64,000 nucleotides of DNA from Oxyruncus cristatus (taxonomy: Eukaryota; Chordata; Aves; Passeriformes; Cotingidae), in the NCBI GenBank assembly GCA_013399855.1, contig VXAY01002359.1, positions 259,776 to 323,775 of the forward strand, in the 5' to 3' direction. The position numbers were made by a program, and so were the translations under genes. Below are positions 1-13,253 of the stretch, piece after piece (the first letter of the stretch is position 1; the number at the start of each line of letters is the position of its first letter). A model generated the notes under the pieces. That model saw only the letters and a list, made by a program, of their open reading frames with translations. It was not told where the DNA came from and did no database searches.

Positions 1-3000
1 AATTTGGAACTCTCTGGATAGACTTGTTTTTTCTTGGTCAGTGGTAGCTAACCCACTCAGAGTTATGGTCTGTGGCTAGACTCTAAGCTTAATTAGTAAT
101 AAAGTAAGAAATAACAACAACAACAACAAAAAGACTGGCTTACAGTGAATTAATTTGCATGTTCTCTGCTGGTTTGGAACCTGAATGAAAACATATACCC
201 ACATTACACAGTGGAAAAAGTCTTTGATAAACTAGCAGAGGAGATAATTTTCTGTGTTTAAAATCTGCCTTTCTCTTACCTTGAATGCAATCCACTAACT
301 CATGGAGTTAACTAATATTTAACATGAGTTAATTGGCTTACTGTATTCAGAGGACCTAGTTAGGATGACATAGACTTTTTTAATATCTTTTTTTTTTTAT
401 TTTCTGTAATAGAGACAATATCTGAAAAGTTAAGGAAAAAAATAGAAGAACTTCATGGCTCAATCAGTTAGAGAAACTACCTTCATTAAGAAATTACTCC
501 AGCTGATTTTTGGCAACAGAGTGTGGGTTTGGATGTGTGAAAGAGAATTTAACTGAGGGGAATGGTTACATGGGGTAACACTATGGAAACAGTGCTAGTT
601 ATTTACTGATATTATCTGCTTTCAGGCTTGATTAAAACTATTATTTAAATACAATTGAGGCAAGAACTCTGCAGTTCTGTGCAACTCTGAAACAATCACA
701 GAGTCTGACTTCCATGTTTGTTGATCGACTAAGTATATATATGTTTTCACAATATTTATGTTTTTTTAAGACACAAGTGAGTAAAGATTTTCACATAAGG
801 TCTATTGGTATCTGATTGTCAGCAAATTTCTTCAAATCCCTGTTTGCAATTACCCAAGAAACAAGTAGTTTTTTAAGAAGAAGCTAAGAAAGAAGTGCTT
901 GAAGAAACAACAGAACTGAATAGCTGGCAGGGGAAAAAAAAAATCAATAAAAATAATAAATGAAGCAAAAAAATGGCTGGGCTATCCTAGAAATTCTATT
1001 TATATTTTATTTATCTTAGGCTGCACTTCTTATTTAGCATGCTCACATATTTTAATGTAGAATTAAATAACTAGCTTGTGTCTTTGTTTTCAGAGAAAAT
1101 ACGTAAAATTGACAAGACTGGCAGCATGATTTAACACTTGTTCTCTTGGCTGTAGTTATTTTATTTTGATTGCTTTTTGCATAAAATGTTTTCACTGAGA
1201 TGAGAAAGTAAATGGTACCATTTTTCATTGTCAAAATTTTGAAACCTTTCTCTCTGTTTAGGAGAACTTTTGCATTTGTTTGCAGTTTGTTACATCCAAC
1301 TCATTTTATAAGGAAAGGTAAAGACAAATTTGCTTTGTCATAAACTTATCTATCTCAGCCAGGAAAATATTTGCTGCTGCCAGAAGTGCCTTATTTCACC
1401 TGTGTGAAAACCAGTGGAACTACTGAGGGCAAGCAGGCTGAAGCACTGCACTACTGAAGGGTGTCATGCCAAATGCTGAGAGGTTTATGACATTTAAGGG
1501 AAAACAAGACTCTTGAACCTATTCATCCTCTCACACTGAATTTGGATGCATCTCCAAATCTTTTTTTTTTTTTTTTCTGTAATGCACTGAGTCATAACTC
1601 CTCAGTTTCACATTGCATCAGGTGTTATTTCTGGACTTAAAGCCTCTCAACCTTCTCTACCTAAACTCAATTCAGATTACCAGTACAGAGAAAGCACCAG
1701 ACTTTCAGCTGGTCTGGACAGCCTAACTCCCCACTGTTGCAAGTTTGCCCAGACTTTCAATAGCACAGGCTTCCCAAATCCAGGTCTTAGGAGACAACAG
1801 TATTGACCTTGCAGGCCAAGTGAAGAGAGGAGCAAATTTAGGTTTCCTACAAGTCTAGAGAAAAGGCTAAGAAAATTTTGTTTCATGTGCACCTGGCTGC
1901 CCCAGTAGCAGAATAATCTCAAACAAGCAAAGGACATTCTCGTGTGTAATTAACAGTCATAGAAGTTTTGGGAATGTTTTTTTGACTTTCAGATCCCCTT
2001 AGTCTGCTGAAGAAGTTAAACATGGTGGCAGAATGGTCTCGTTAATCCTTGATTAACATCACCAGTGTGTAAAATGCAAGTTTAGAATTCCACCTTCTCT
2101 AAACATTTTTCCAGTTAAAACTGTTCTGCAAATAAGAGACCTGCATATAAAGCAGCATTTTCTGTCTGATGAAAGTGATTCTGTAGCAACAGTTGTACCT
2201 TGTTACTGCAATTCATACCTGGAAAAAAGCTCTACTTTTGAGGGTTTTGTTTATCAGGAACTGAGACACTGTTTGACTGTTTCCAGATACTTATGTCTGT
2301 GCAGTAAAGATAGAAAGTTTATTTCCCAGATAAGTAGCCTGCATTAAAGAAGAAGAAAAAAAAAAAAACTAGCAACAAAGAAGTATGCATGTCTTGAACT
2401 TCGTGTTTCAGTCATAAAATAAGAGAAATTTTTATTCCCTGGGAATAGAAAAAATGCATATTGCAACTTTCAATGAGTCATTTAATCTCCTTCCTTACAA
2501 GCTGTTCTCCTCTAAGAAGATCAAGTAGCATTGACTGTACAGTAAACACATCTCTTCCGCCAGTAAACAATTTGTATGAATTACTTCTAAATACATGTTT
2601 AGTTTTAGAAATGCTCCTCCAATCCACAAGTCACTCATCCCTGATCAGAGAAGGTCAAACTGCCTGAAACAATATCAGTGCATTGTCTAGGTGGAATTTA
2701 AAGCCAGAGCTTATTTTTAACCTTATTTTGAGAAGGTGTTTTACAGTTAGTAAAATAAGTAAAATAATGGGTAAAAATGACTATTGCAAAGGAGTCAGTG
2801 AGGAAGCTGTAGGTGTATAGTCTGTGTACAGCAGGTGCTCAGTGATTAGAGCTGCTGTCATCAGACAGACTGAACTGCCTGGAGTTCAGTAGCCTCAGAC
2901 TATGCTTGAGTAGCTTGGAAAGATCTGCACAGGCAAAGAACAGCCATGGAGAATTCACCAATTCAGTGGGCAAGAAGTCTGAGTTGTCACTCCCTTAAAA

Positions 3001-4274
3001 TCAGTTCTCTGGGGGTTGGTGCATGCTGGTTTGTTAGTAGAAAAGAGCATATGGGCTTATAAGAGATCTAGGGAGGGAAAAATGAATGGTCTTGCAGGAA
3101 GTAATGTGGCGTCTGCCTCTTTCATTTCACGTGGTAGTAACACTTGCCTTCACAGGGAGCTTATCCTACTATATGTAGGAATATCTTGTCTTCCAGTAGT
3201 GTGTTAAAGGATGTAACTACCATCTGTCACATGAAAGTGTGTCTGTTACCATCTTCCTAAAGGGAAACATCTATGATGTGAAGTGTCTTGGTTGTATTTG
3301 GCCTTATTAAATGCACATTGATACATAAATAATAATGAGAAAAGTGGTCAAAATAGGAAGGAGGGATGATCCTGCATTGCTGGGGGAATTTTCACCGTGG
3401 TCTCTGGCTGTTCCTGACAGACTTCTGACTCGAGAGAAGTTGAACTCTACTGTAGAGAGCCTCACCATGTCCAAGGAATTACTATGTTGACCACAGTCCT
3501 TCTTACACAAGCGAAATAGCCCTTTAGACATCCTGGTCATAAGCTTTGGACAGTCTGAAGGCAAGTGTGGAGACCATAGGAGCTTTAATGTACTTTTGTC
3601 AGTTAAACATCACACTAATATGTACGTGCATGCACTTGCAGAAATGGTAGCTTACTGCTGACATACCATGGATTTGGAACTGTCATTGCTCACTAATTGC
3701 CAGTGTACCTCAGTGGTTCACAATTTGTGAATAACAAACTATATCCTGTTGTCATGAAAAAATTATTTAGCTGTTTAGAAATTGATGCAATTCATGTTGG
3801 AGTTGGGAGGACCAAGTTCACTCAAAAAAGAACAGCTGCCATTGAGGGAAGGGAAAAAAAAACAGGCAGAACTTAAAATAAAAATAAAGTAGTAGTAGTA
3901 AAGTTGAGTACTATGTACAGTATTTGTATTATAAGGTAGTATGTTATAGGTTCTTTTATTAATCACTGAAAGCACTTGTGTGATACAACATGAACTTAAA
4001 AACAGGTTCCTAAAAGTTCTTCAGCAAGGCTGAGGTTGCCAAGGTGTGAACTAGTAAGCTTGTAGCTGCTAGCTGCTTGTGCTCAATGCTGCTGCAGTAT
4101 TCATGTCTTAAACATTATATACCTGGTTGGGATACTTTTCCCCATTTAAAATTGAGATTCTAGGCCCACTTTTGTTTCTTAAATAAACTGGGGTTTTTTG
4201 GTAATGGGGAAGGTCATTGATGTGAGGCAGCAGTTTTAGCAGAATGGCTGTAGCCAGTCTCCTGTTTCAGGCTC
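1..4274. other. AT-rich non-coding stretch, no exon supported
   Basis: I see no convincing exon, RNA gene or recognisable transposon here. It contains short simple runs: a CAA run near 115-130, a 16-base T run at 1561-1576 and a TAG triplet run near 3888-3898. A possible minus-strand exon at about 2298-2221 has a good donor (CCAG followed by gtatga), but all three frames contain stops. The stretch is probably intergenic or intronic. Confidence 0.6.
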
Positions 4275-4432
4275 TTTGGTTTATTGAGGGTTTTTTTGTG
4301 GGTTGTTTTTGAAGAGTTTTTAGTTGTTTGCTTGTGGTTTTTTGTTTGGTTTTTTGTTTTGTTTTGATGTTGGTTTGTTGTGGGGTTTTTTGGAGGTTGT
4401 TGTTTTGTTTGCTTTGTGGGTTTTCTTTTGTA
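4275..4432. repeat. T/G-rich low-complexity tract
   Basis: About 160 bases are almost only T and G on the plus strand, with irregular repeats of the type GGTTTTTTG and GTTTTG. The open frame on the opposite strand is lysine, glutamine and threonine only, as expected from such composition, so it is not treated as a gene. Similar tracts lie near 29590-29672 and 47991-48032. Confidence 0.85.
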
Positions 4433-4993
4433 CCGAAATCCTTAGTTGAGTTGTTGGATCTATTTTTGAGGTCATCAAAGTAAGAAATATAACTTAGCAA
4501 CTTCCTTTATGTTGTAGGACATTAAAGAGTGCAGAGGGTGCAGGAGCCATGTTTTCACGTCCCCAGATTGAACTCTGAGCCAACACTTTCCTATATGATG
4601 CAACAAGACAGCTTTTCCTTATGCTGTGCTAGTAAAGCAGCATTCTCCCCCTTTCAACATACAGTACTTCTCACCATTCATGCTTGTATCAAGTTGCTCA
4701 ATCTTTCTTCTCTGTAAATAAAATGAGAATTTTTAAAAATGAGAGTACCATGTGAGAATTTGTATGTGGTCCTTTGATGTGAACAAAAGGCTGCTTTCCC
4801 ATGCCTAGTCATCTGTCTCCTATGTAAATAGTTCTGATTGCCAAAATGTTACTGTTGAATTTTATAAGCCATTTGTGAGCAGAGGGAGAGCACATACTTA
4901 CTGCAGAATGTTTTCCCATCCTATTCATTGGCCATGACTTTTAAAGGAAATATTAAGAAGTGTGCAATTAACATAGAGATAGTAACAATGGAA

Positions 4994-5360
4994 TTAAAAT
5001 ATATTATGCACTTTTTTTTTAGGTGACAATATGTTACATGTTAAACTGAGAGGGGAAAATCTTGCTGTAGCTATGAATTTTCTTTCATTTTTTAAATTTT
5101 TTTTTTTGCTCAGTGTATGGTGAGTTAATTTGGCTGGATCCTGGTGCAGCTTGCAGAGAATATTGGATTTGATGGACTGCATGATTTGGTATTTTTTGAA
5201 CTCTGTCCAGGATTCTTTATTTGAGTAAAACTTCCTTGGATATGCCTTGGGCTCCTGCACGCCTTCGTAATTGAACATCTCCCTGGCAGTCAGCACAGCT
5301 TTACTGTAATGTTCTCTGTTCACAGGTAGGCATGTGTTACTCTGCTGAGGAGCCTCTGCT
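4994..5360 (-). CDS. Candidate terminal exon, unrecognised protein
   Basis: The open frame runs from an acceptor at 5360 (polypyrimidine stretch ending ttctccag) to a stop at 4994-4996. The first 80 or so codons have a natural-looking protein composition: mixed charges, aromatic residues, and a stretch reading AREMFNYEGVQEPKAYPRKF. The rest, after a run of A bases (about 5100), is lysine and asparagine rich and looks less like coding sequence. No donor GT lies where one would expect it, so this is either a last exon or a chance frame. I do not recognise the protein. It could instead be a decayed retrocopy, since the A run follows the protein-like part. Confidence 0.35.
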
Positions 5361-5428
5361 CTGGAGAAATAAAATGGGGCTAAAATATAGATATATATTC
5401 TACATAGATATATAGAATATAGTTTCAT

Positions 5429-6484
5429 AAGTTAAACCCTACAGGCTAAAATCTGTCTCTCTTGGTGAACTGTTGGTATACTTTGATGCGTTCAGAATGC
5501 TTCTTGTATCAAACAGGAACCTGCATGAAATCCACCCGCTTGACTTGACTTTTCTCCTTGAATTTTTATTTGAAGTGATGCCTCCACACCTCTCTTTCAG
5601 TAGTTTTCCATGCAAAACCCCTTACACTTTCAGCATATTTTGAGATATGGGTCTGCACTTGAAGGTTCAGTATGTAGGCCACTTTGTGGGTAGCCAGCGT
5701 TGGTTGCTTTGTTTGTTCTCCCTAAAATCATACGGTTATCTTAGTCGCCATCCTGAGGGGAGATCATTTCTCTCTCATGATCTTCTAAGTTCAGAGATGA
5801 AACACATTAAAAGCTTCTCGAAAGCCCTGAATGTGGTAAGCCCAGATCTCTAATACTCAGTTTCCAGCTGCAGTAAGAAAATCGTGGATGTTCAAACTGG
5901 CAGTGGTGTATGAAGAGGTCCACTTTCCTTAGCTGCAGGTGACTTTGGATACTGTGGATACAGGCACATGACCCTGTAGGACTATTCTGTCCACTTCCAT
6001 AGATCATCGGGGACCACTACATCTACTTACATCTTTGATGTTCTCTGCTTCTTTCTCACAAGTGGATGCTGCAAACTGTTGATCAAATTACTCCAAAATG
6101 TGTACCCTCGTCTCAGCATCAGCAAAGCCAACCTGATTGCTCATCTTTTTAATGAATGGATGATAGGATAACACTGAGACTTCTGACTTTTTTCCTGTCC
6201 AAAATCCGCTCTCTGCAGGCAGTATGAGCATTGATGTGTTTGCTGTGCTTTTTGTATACATTTCTTCAATATTTGAAAATACTACTTTTCTTTGTGCCTG
6301 GTTTTGCTTCTTGTTAAGAAACCAGACTGTTTCTGGGTCACCTTTCTTCTCTGATATTCCCTTCCATAGTGAATTATGCCAAAAGGACTTATTTATTCTG
6401 CATAGATAAGGCCTGCCTGCAGTAACAGGAAATTTTAGCTTTGTTCTGCTTTCTATCCAGTTTTGTATCTAAATTGACTAAGGC
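5429..6484. other. Non-coding stretch, nothing recognised
   Basis: Short open frames on both strands overlap each other and have no protein-like composition or paired splice sites. I see no repeat I can name. Confidence 0.6.
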
Positions 6485-6610
6485 GTACAGAAATCAGATT
6501 AAGTGACTTCCTTCAAGTCACGCAGTGAGCAGCTCATTTTGGATAGAATCCCAAGAGGATACTTGTGGTTCCCAGCCCTCTTCTGTAACCTCTAGACCAC
6601 AGTGTCTCCC
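6485..6610 (+). mobile_element. Ancient MIR-type (CORE) SINE fragment
   Basis: The block contains, in the right order, the characteristic core words of amniote MIR/CORE-SINEs: a 'ttaagtgacttcc..caagtca' segment, then 'gcagtgagcagct', then 'tagaatccca', 'ttcccagccctc' and 'ctctagaccac'. The spacing matches the family as I know it. The copy is heavily diverged, as expected for an insertion that predates bird radiation. Such elements are non-autonomous retroposons and some copies have been kept as regulatory sequence. Family assignment is from memory of the consensus, not from an alignment. Confidence 0.6.
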
Positions 6611-8372
6611 CAATGCGCAGTGCAATGAATGCAGTCTGAACATTAAATTAAAAGCTTTGGTAATGCAGTAAGAGTTCCCGGGACTCCCGTATTTGCTGTA
6701 TCTTGAAATTTCCAGAAGAGTTTCTTGTTGTGGTTTCTACAGCCTTCCCTATCAATCGTGCCAATTGCTGTGGGGCCCTACGTGTCTAGAGAGGTTTCAA
6801 GGGCAACCACTGCAACCCAGTTGCCAGTTCTCATGTTATCTGCACAACAAAGTAAAATCTGTGCTTCTTTGTTACCGAAAGAGGATGGCAAGTCCTTGTA
6901 GTGATGTATTCCATTTTTCCTGCCTTTGTCAGTCATCAAAGTTACTCAACATAGGCAGGCTGATGGTGGATTCTCATCCTCAGAACAAATGTTTACTAGT
7001 GAGGAACTCTGTGACCCTGCTGTGGAGAAGGAGGTGATGAGTGGGACCAGATATAGGCCTCTCTTGAGGGAGGGTTTGCAAATGAATGTAAAATGCCTTT
7101 GGTTGTTTCTGTGGCCACACAATCCTCCCCATTAGTTATAATAAGCATTAGATGGGAAGATGCCTCTCTAGATCACCTGGAGTCACTACCTCACTTTGTA
7201 TTCATACAGGCCTTTGAGAAAGCCTTTCTTTGACCCATTATGCTCCTCCTCGTGATCTGGCAAGAGATGAGAAAACCAGCCACTCAAATGATCTCAGTGC
7301 TGTCAAGTTTTTAAAACTCACTTTCAGAACCAGAAGAAAAACACTTCCATTTGGATTTTCAAATGTTCTTTGAATTTCTCTAGATTGCAGACCACAGAAA
7401 AGGGTCTCCTGGCTTGTATGTGATAGGAGTTATGTTCAAAACTCTAATGCCTATGTGTAAGCAGGACAGACTCAAATATAAACATGTGGAAAATTGAGGT
7501 GCCCCCTTATGATGTACCACTGATGCATTGCCTGTGTGAAAGTCTTGAAGGCTGTTTGTCACTTCTGAAAGAGAATAAGTATACAGCTAATGATCAGAAT
7601 AACAAAACCAGTCAGAACAGGTTCTGCTCTCCTTTGTGTTGGAGAGAACCTGTTGCAGTTTCACTGATTCCTTACAGAAACCTGTGGAGTAGAATAGAAA
7701 TGGCTCACTCTTTTGCAAAAAGGTCCCCTTTCCTCAGTAAAAATGTCAAGTTGGTTCAATTTTCCTTTAGAGGGATAATAGATTTGTTTTCATGTTACTT
7801 TACTTAGTGGTTTATTCATCTTATATAGCAAATTGTAAATTTTTAGTGGATTTCATTTCCTAACTTTTTCATGCCTGAATGGAACACAATTGTCTTTCTC
7901 TTTTTTGTTGTGCCTAAAAATGATGTCAATCTGCCTTGGAACAGTCACCTAAAATGTAGTTTAGGTCTTTTATGCAGAATGAGGGGGAAAATTACCTTCA
8001 AGTTAAATCGGAACAACTTATTCCACTACATAAAGATAAATAATTTCCCTGACATAGGACCATTTTATACCTTTACTTTTATATCTTTCTCATATTCTCT
8101 TGTTCTGCTTTCCCTTCGTATCATTTAATAGAAACTGCAAGGATGCATCAGAATTTTTTAAAAGCAAGCAAACCAGCTCCCTTAAAACTGCAGATAATAA
8201 CGTACCCAAAATGCTCCTAATGAGTAAACTGGGAGTCAGAAATAATCCTTCCTGGGAAGTCAAGAAGTTCCCACACTGAGTGTTAAGTATCCTTTCAGCA
8301 CCTCTGATGTCACACGACAAGCATCTCTTTTTTTGTGCACTCTGTATAATTAACACATTCCTTTAGTCCCTG
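6611..8372. other. Non-coding stretch, nothing recognised
   Basis: The overlapping 60-115 codon frames on the plus strand (6.7-7.8 kb) use different frames of the same bases and lack paired splice sites. I see no transposon or RNA gene. Confidence 0.55.
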
Positions 8373-8409
8373 TCCTCCTCCTCCTCCTCCTCCCCTGCCT
8401 CCTCCTCCA
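8373..8409. repeat. (TCC)n microsatellite
   Basis: Seven uninterrupted TCC units (8373-8393) are followed by a second short run of the same triplet. It is a polypurine-polypyrimidine tract and likely length-variable. Confidence 0.9.
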
Positions 8410-10986
8410 TTAGCTCAGGATTGGCTGTGAGGAAGAGCGGACTTCCCCGGCTCATCTGATTCCTGTGGTCTTACGTTTGCCAGCTGCTGACCTGCTTCCC
8501 TTGTGCAGAGGGTACTCAGGATTTTAGGACTTTCCCAGCCAAATATTATTAAACTCCTAAAATCAGACAAGATTTAGAGAATCCTGCCTGATGTGGATGA
8601 GCCCATCCATAGCTTGACAAATGCAAACTTATCGTTCTTAAATTTGAACTATTAAACCATAGCTCACAGTGCTATAATGTGACTTCATGGAGTGCTATAA
8701 ATCAGAATGAAAAAAGACAAAAACAAAACCAAACAACACAGAAAAGCTTCTATATAATATTGAAGTTTATTGAAATGACTCTGTTTATCAAAATCAACAT
8801 GCTTTACCAAGAGCAAGGCATTTTGGTATAAACATTATAGTTTCTTGAACCTCTCTTTTTTTTTGTTCCACTCGAGACTATTAATGTTTATGTGAAGGAG
8901 ACAGAAACCATACGGTTTAGTCACAGTAATGTGAGCTTGTTTGCTAGCTAGCTGCTAGAATGCGAAGGAGTTGCCTCTGTTTTCCTCCTTCTTGTTCATT
9001 TACTTTAAATAGTTTAACTTTTTTGAACATTAGCAGGCAGGAACACAATACGTATTTGTTGGTTTGTAAACAATTTGACAGTGAAATAATGTTAGAGGGA
9101 CTCTTCTGCCTCCAGAGTTACAGCCCTTATCCACAGCCAACCTGAAGGACAGATCTGAACTAGTGGAAAAGTTCTTGTTTTCAAGGCTGAGCAACCTAAA
9201 CCAAGGCACAGAAATGGATTCTGTCAAGATGGGAGCAGATAGTTTTGGAGGTAGGAAAACAAAACAACATTGCAGCAACCCTGGTAATTCTTTGTGTAAA
9301 TAGAGAGAAGCATGATCTTCAGAGAATGCAAGCATCTGACCACTGTTTTAGCTCAAACCGATCTCCAGATTGAGATCCCGAGTGGAGCATTATCATAACT
9401 TGAACCATTATTTCCTGGAGGGTGCACATTTCACACACTGTCCTGCTGTGGCCGGGAATGTGAGAGGTTTGCGTCACCACAGAGACCGCGCTGTTATATA
9501 AGTGATATCCTAAGGAAAGGCCATGGCAACAACACATCCCTCTCGGGGAAGATGTCTGTGAAAGCCTGACTGTGACCTAGAAAAGATGGTGATAGGAGGA
9601 GTTGTTTACAACAAATCTTCATTGAATTAGGAATCTGAACACTGGTGAAGTTTTACAAGAGAACTAAGTCCAAAAGAATCCAGCAGTGGTGGGGGCCTTG
9701 TGCGTCCCTTGGCCAGCAGCAATGGTACAAGCAATTCTTAAATAAACAAAAACCCTCCAGTTCTTATGCCAAGGCAAAGGCTCAATCTGTCTGTTTGAGA
9801 GTTCACACAGAATCAAAAGAGACAGAGCTGAGACTGGGAGATCAATATAAGTTAATGCTCTTCAGCAACTGGAGTTAAATAATGTAGCAGAGCACAACTA
9901 TAACAAGACTAGTCTGAGGAAAAAGGAGGAAAATGTGTGCATGGCTTGTTGAATTCTTGTCCTTAATTTATGAGTTTCTCCCTAAATTTTGAAACTTGGA
10001 AAAAATTTTGTCTACTCTAGTAAGCCAGAGACAAGACTTCAGTTTGGAATTTAATTGTGCTTCAGGCCCTTTTCACAGAAGAATTAATTGTTCGATAAGT
10101 TAGGAAACACTGGTGCATCAAGCTTTCAATAACTATCCAGTGACAGAGTGCAATACAGACTTTTTTTAAAAAATGTGAATGTTCATTGGGGTATGTAGTG
10201 ACAGGGATTAAAGGTTTCTTTTACCTGTTTGCTTTCCCTGACTCCCACAATGCCATGTTCATTAAGAGTTGTCCTTCCTTGTATGTTTTTAATAGGAATT
10301 GAATTGTGAAAAAAGCATCAGGATTATCTGAACAAGAACTTTATTATCCACTTCTGTCTGTTCAAAATTAAATTGAAAATTACCTCAGAGTGTCTCCCAA
10401 TTTTTCTAGCTGTCCTATCCTTTCTTTTGTCTGGGGACATCATTGGCTCCGTGTGGTATTTCCCTATGAAGTTGTAGTCATTAATTCAGTCATCCTTGCA
10501 TTTAGTAACAATAATGGGTTATTTTGCTTGCAACCCGTTCTCGGCCTGTAATTCAAAGAGACTTTTTGTCTTAAACAACTTTGTATGTCCACAACTCCAT
10601 CTCTGCAGCTCATTCCATCACTTCACTTTTTAAAGTCTCAGAAGTGCCTTGTTAGTGCCCTCTGATGATAATGTGATATGAGGCCCATGAAACAAAAAAG
10701 CATTATTCCAAACTTCTCCCAGATAAAATGTTCTGCAGGATTGAGCATCTTATGTGTCACACCAGTCCTGCACAGATAAATATAAGTGTCCCTAAGTGCA
10801 CTTAGAGCTGAGATATAAAATGCAGAGATATTCTAATACAAAGCAAACAGTTGTCTTGCTTTTTCTTTCTGTTGTTTGAAATTTCTTTTTGGCACAGTGT
10901 ATACATACTTCTTCTGGCCACATAGCAATGAAGCTGAAAAAATTGTCACAAAGTTCAACAAAGGGAAAGTGAGAGCCAGGGCTGAG
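8410..10986. other. Non-coding stretch, nothing recognised
   Basis: Both strands were read. Open frames are short, overlapping and unsupported by splice sites. There is no clear repeat. Confidence 0.55.
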
Positions 10987-11086
10987 TCATTGCATGTATG
11001 AGAGCTGGGAGGAGGAGGCATTGGACTGCACTGACAGAGATTCAGAAAATGCTGAGGAATAATCTATCCCAGAGGATGCTGGCAAA
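10987..11086 (-). CDS. Candidate last exon, serine-rich C-terminus
   Basis: A very strong acceptor (a T-rich run ending ttgatag) at 11087 is followed by one base completing a codon, then 32 codons and a TGA at 10989-10987. The encoded tail is serine-rich and ends in SSSQLSYMQ. It would need an upstream exon ending in phase 2. The exon at 32.7 kb (long form) and the one at 27.5 kb both end in phase 2, so linkage is possible but unproven. The main risk is chance, since an open frame of 100 bases is not rare. No polyadenylation signal is seen close by. Confidence 0.35.
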
Positions 11087-12997
11087 CTATCAAGAAACAA
11101 AACAAGAAACAAAATAAACCATGGCTCCACAGAGGGATGGAAACCACCCCCCACAAAGTCAGCCAAAGAACTTTCCATCACAACATGAACATCAGTTCAG
11201 CTCTCCCTAGTTTTCCCAAGATGAAGCCACTGCTGCATTGATACTTTTAGCAGTTAATTTAAAATATTGGTCTAACAGATGTTCAGTGCTGGGCTGTTCA
11301 CATGAGTTGGTACACAGGTACTGGTCAGTAGGTGCTTGGAATGCCCCTGGTGACATGTCACGTGTGTGAGGGAGCTGGGGGTATCAGTGTGGCAAGGACA
11401 CAGCAGCTTCTCTGCCAAGGATCCCACAGCACCTGAACGAGGGCACAGCAGGCCCAGTGCGAATAGCCAGGTCCAGAGAAGAGTTCAGTGATCACCAGAC
11501 AAGTCTGGCCACAAGACAGGTCCAAACTGAAGAGAAGAAGTCAAGGCAAAGTCAAAGTTCAACCAGGTGCAGTGAACTTACCATGTATTTCAGAGAAGTA
11601 CCAGGTGCATCTCCCAATCCAAAGGGCAGAGGGTGACTGAGTGGAACAGGCAGATGGGACAGCACAACTCTGCTTCTCATACCTTCTCTGTTTTAATGGA
11701 ACTTGGATTCAAGGTTATACAGCTGTGTGCTATTAGAGCAATCTCTGGACACGAGGAAATGAAGCTTTATAGGTTGATTTAAAGAAGGAAAGAAGCTGTA
11801 TAAAAAGATTCTAGAGGAAGGAGATCATGAAAGTATTTCAAGACATCAGTGTATCTTGTACTCAACAGAATGAGATTCTTGGAGCCTTGAGAAATCTGGC
11901 ACTGTGTCCCATAACATCCTGCATAAATTTGCAAGATAGTGTGGCTTTTTGGCCTTCTGCTGTTCTCGTGAAAACTCTTGCTAGGGGCACATCTATGCAT
12001 AGGTAGTTGTAGTCACACCTAATTGGCTGCCTGTCTCAAATGGTAGGACCATCTGAGTATCTCCAAAGGAAGACACTATGAACCCTCTAGTAGATAGCTA
12101 TAATACACTTTTATTTACTGAGCAATTTCCTTTCTTGTCCTTTACTTTTTGCACAAAATTTCATTGCTGTAGAAAATAAACTATTTTCTTATACACTAGA
12201 CTGTGAATTTTCAAATTGTATACCCGAGAGCCAGGTTCACAAACTTATTGACAACCATCTCATTTTTGTTATTTTTAACTTCATGTATGCCTTAAAGTAC
12301 CTGCTAGACCATTCTTTTCTATGTCACTCTATAACTGATAAAACCAAGCCCCACTCTCCCACACCCTGGACAGCATAGCTGAACAAGCAAAGGAGATACT
12401 AGCACTTGTGACTTTGTGGGAAAAGAGGGAGCTTCATTTCATTATTTATTTTTGTCATAGTCAAGTCCTTCTGATCACTGCCTGTAAGCCATGTGGAACA
12501 CTTTGGCCCTAATTTCAGTCATTTATTTCTTGTTCCTAGTTTACTTAAGGTTACTGAGTGGCTGGGGTTGGATTTCTCTTTTCTAAGGATGGATTTTTGA
12601 TTTAAACAAATCAAGAGCAATATCTTTGCTAAATACCTCAATTTGTATATTTACATTTCAGGGTGTCTTTAACAAAATCAAGTTTTGAAAAAATTCCTCT
12701 TTCTAGAGGTTAGTGTAACTTTACTAGACTGAAAATCCCTTTTATATGTTCCCCCACTCCTGAGCTATTTCTTCCTCAAGGACATTGCATCTGATTCTAT
12801 GGTGGTAACTCTCACTAGCAGCTCCATTAGAGCTGCTTCTTGAGCTGTGCCAAGCCAGACTCATGTGTTTTCAGGACAAGGGTCAGAACATCCTCTCCCC
12901 TGTGTGCTCCAGAACAAGTTGTTCCAAGAAACAATCCTCCAAAGGTCAAATTTTCTGATATAAGACCACTTTAGAAGAGAGCAGTGGAAATCCTACG
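11087..12997. other. Non-coding stretch, nothing recognised
   Basis: No paired splice sites with an open frame were found, and no recognisable repeat. Composition is AT-rich throughout 12.1-12.8 kb. Confidence 0.55.
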
Positions 12998-13253
12998 TTA
13001 TGATTTTATTAGATTCTTGTCCCTTTCATCTCCCAGAATTTTGTGCTCAGCAGTGTTCTTAGTGGCGTTCAGTGGCAAGTAACTCTCGTGAAAGGTCCTA
13101 TAGTTTTCTGAAAATGGAGATCTGTAGTGTTCACTGTAGGGTTCTGGCTGCACAAAATACTGTTGAGATTCCCTGAAGCTTTGAAATGTTCCTTTCCTCT
13201 GTAAGTTTGACCAAGAATAACTATAGCTGGGCAAATATAGGGGCTTCCTCATT
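12998..13253 (-). CDS. Candidate terminal exon, tyrosine/serine-rich tail
   Basis: The frame opens after an acceptor at about 13254 with a C/T-rich tract upstream. It runs 84 codons to a TAA at 13000-12998. The composition is unlike the chance frames nearby, with repeated aromatic-proline phrases such as PEPYSEHYRSPFSENYRTF. An AATAAA overlaps the last codons. Only this frame is open, and no usable donor lies before the stop, so it would be a last exon. It competes with the exon at 10987-11086 as the end of the same transcript, or the two are alternative ends. I do not recognise the protein. Confidence 0.35.

Noticed and set aside
2221..2298. Minus-strand exon with good splice sites
   Set aside because: All three frames contain stop codons.
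4267..4500. 77-codon lysine/glutamine-rich minus-strand frame
   Set aside because: It is the translation of a T/G low-complexity tract.
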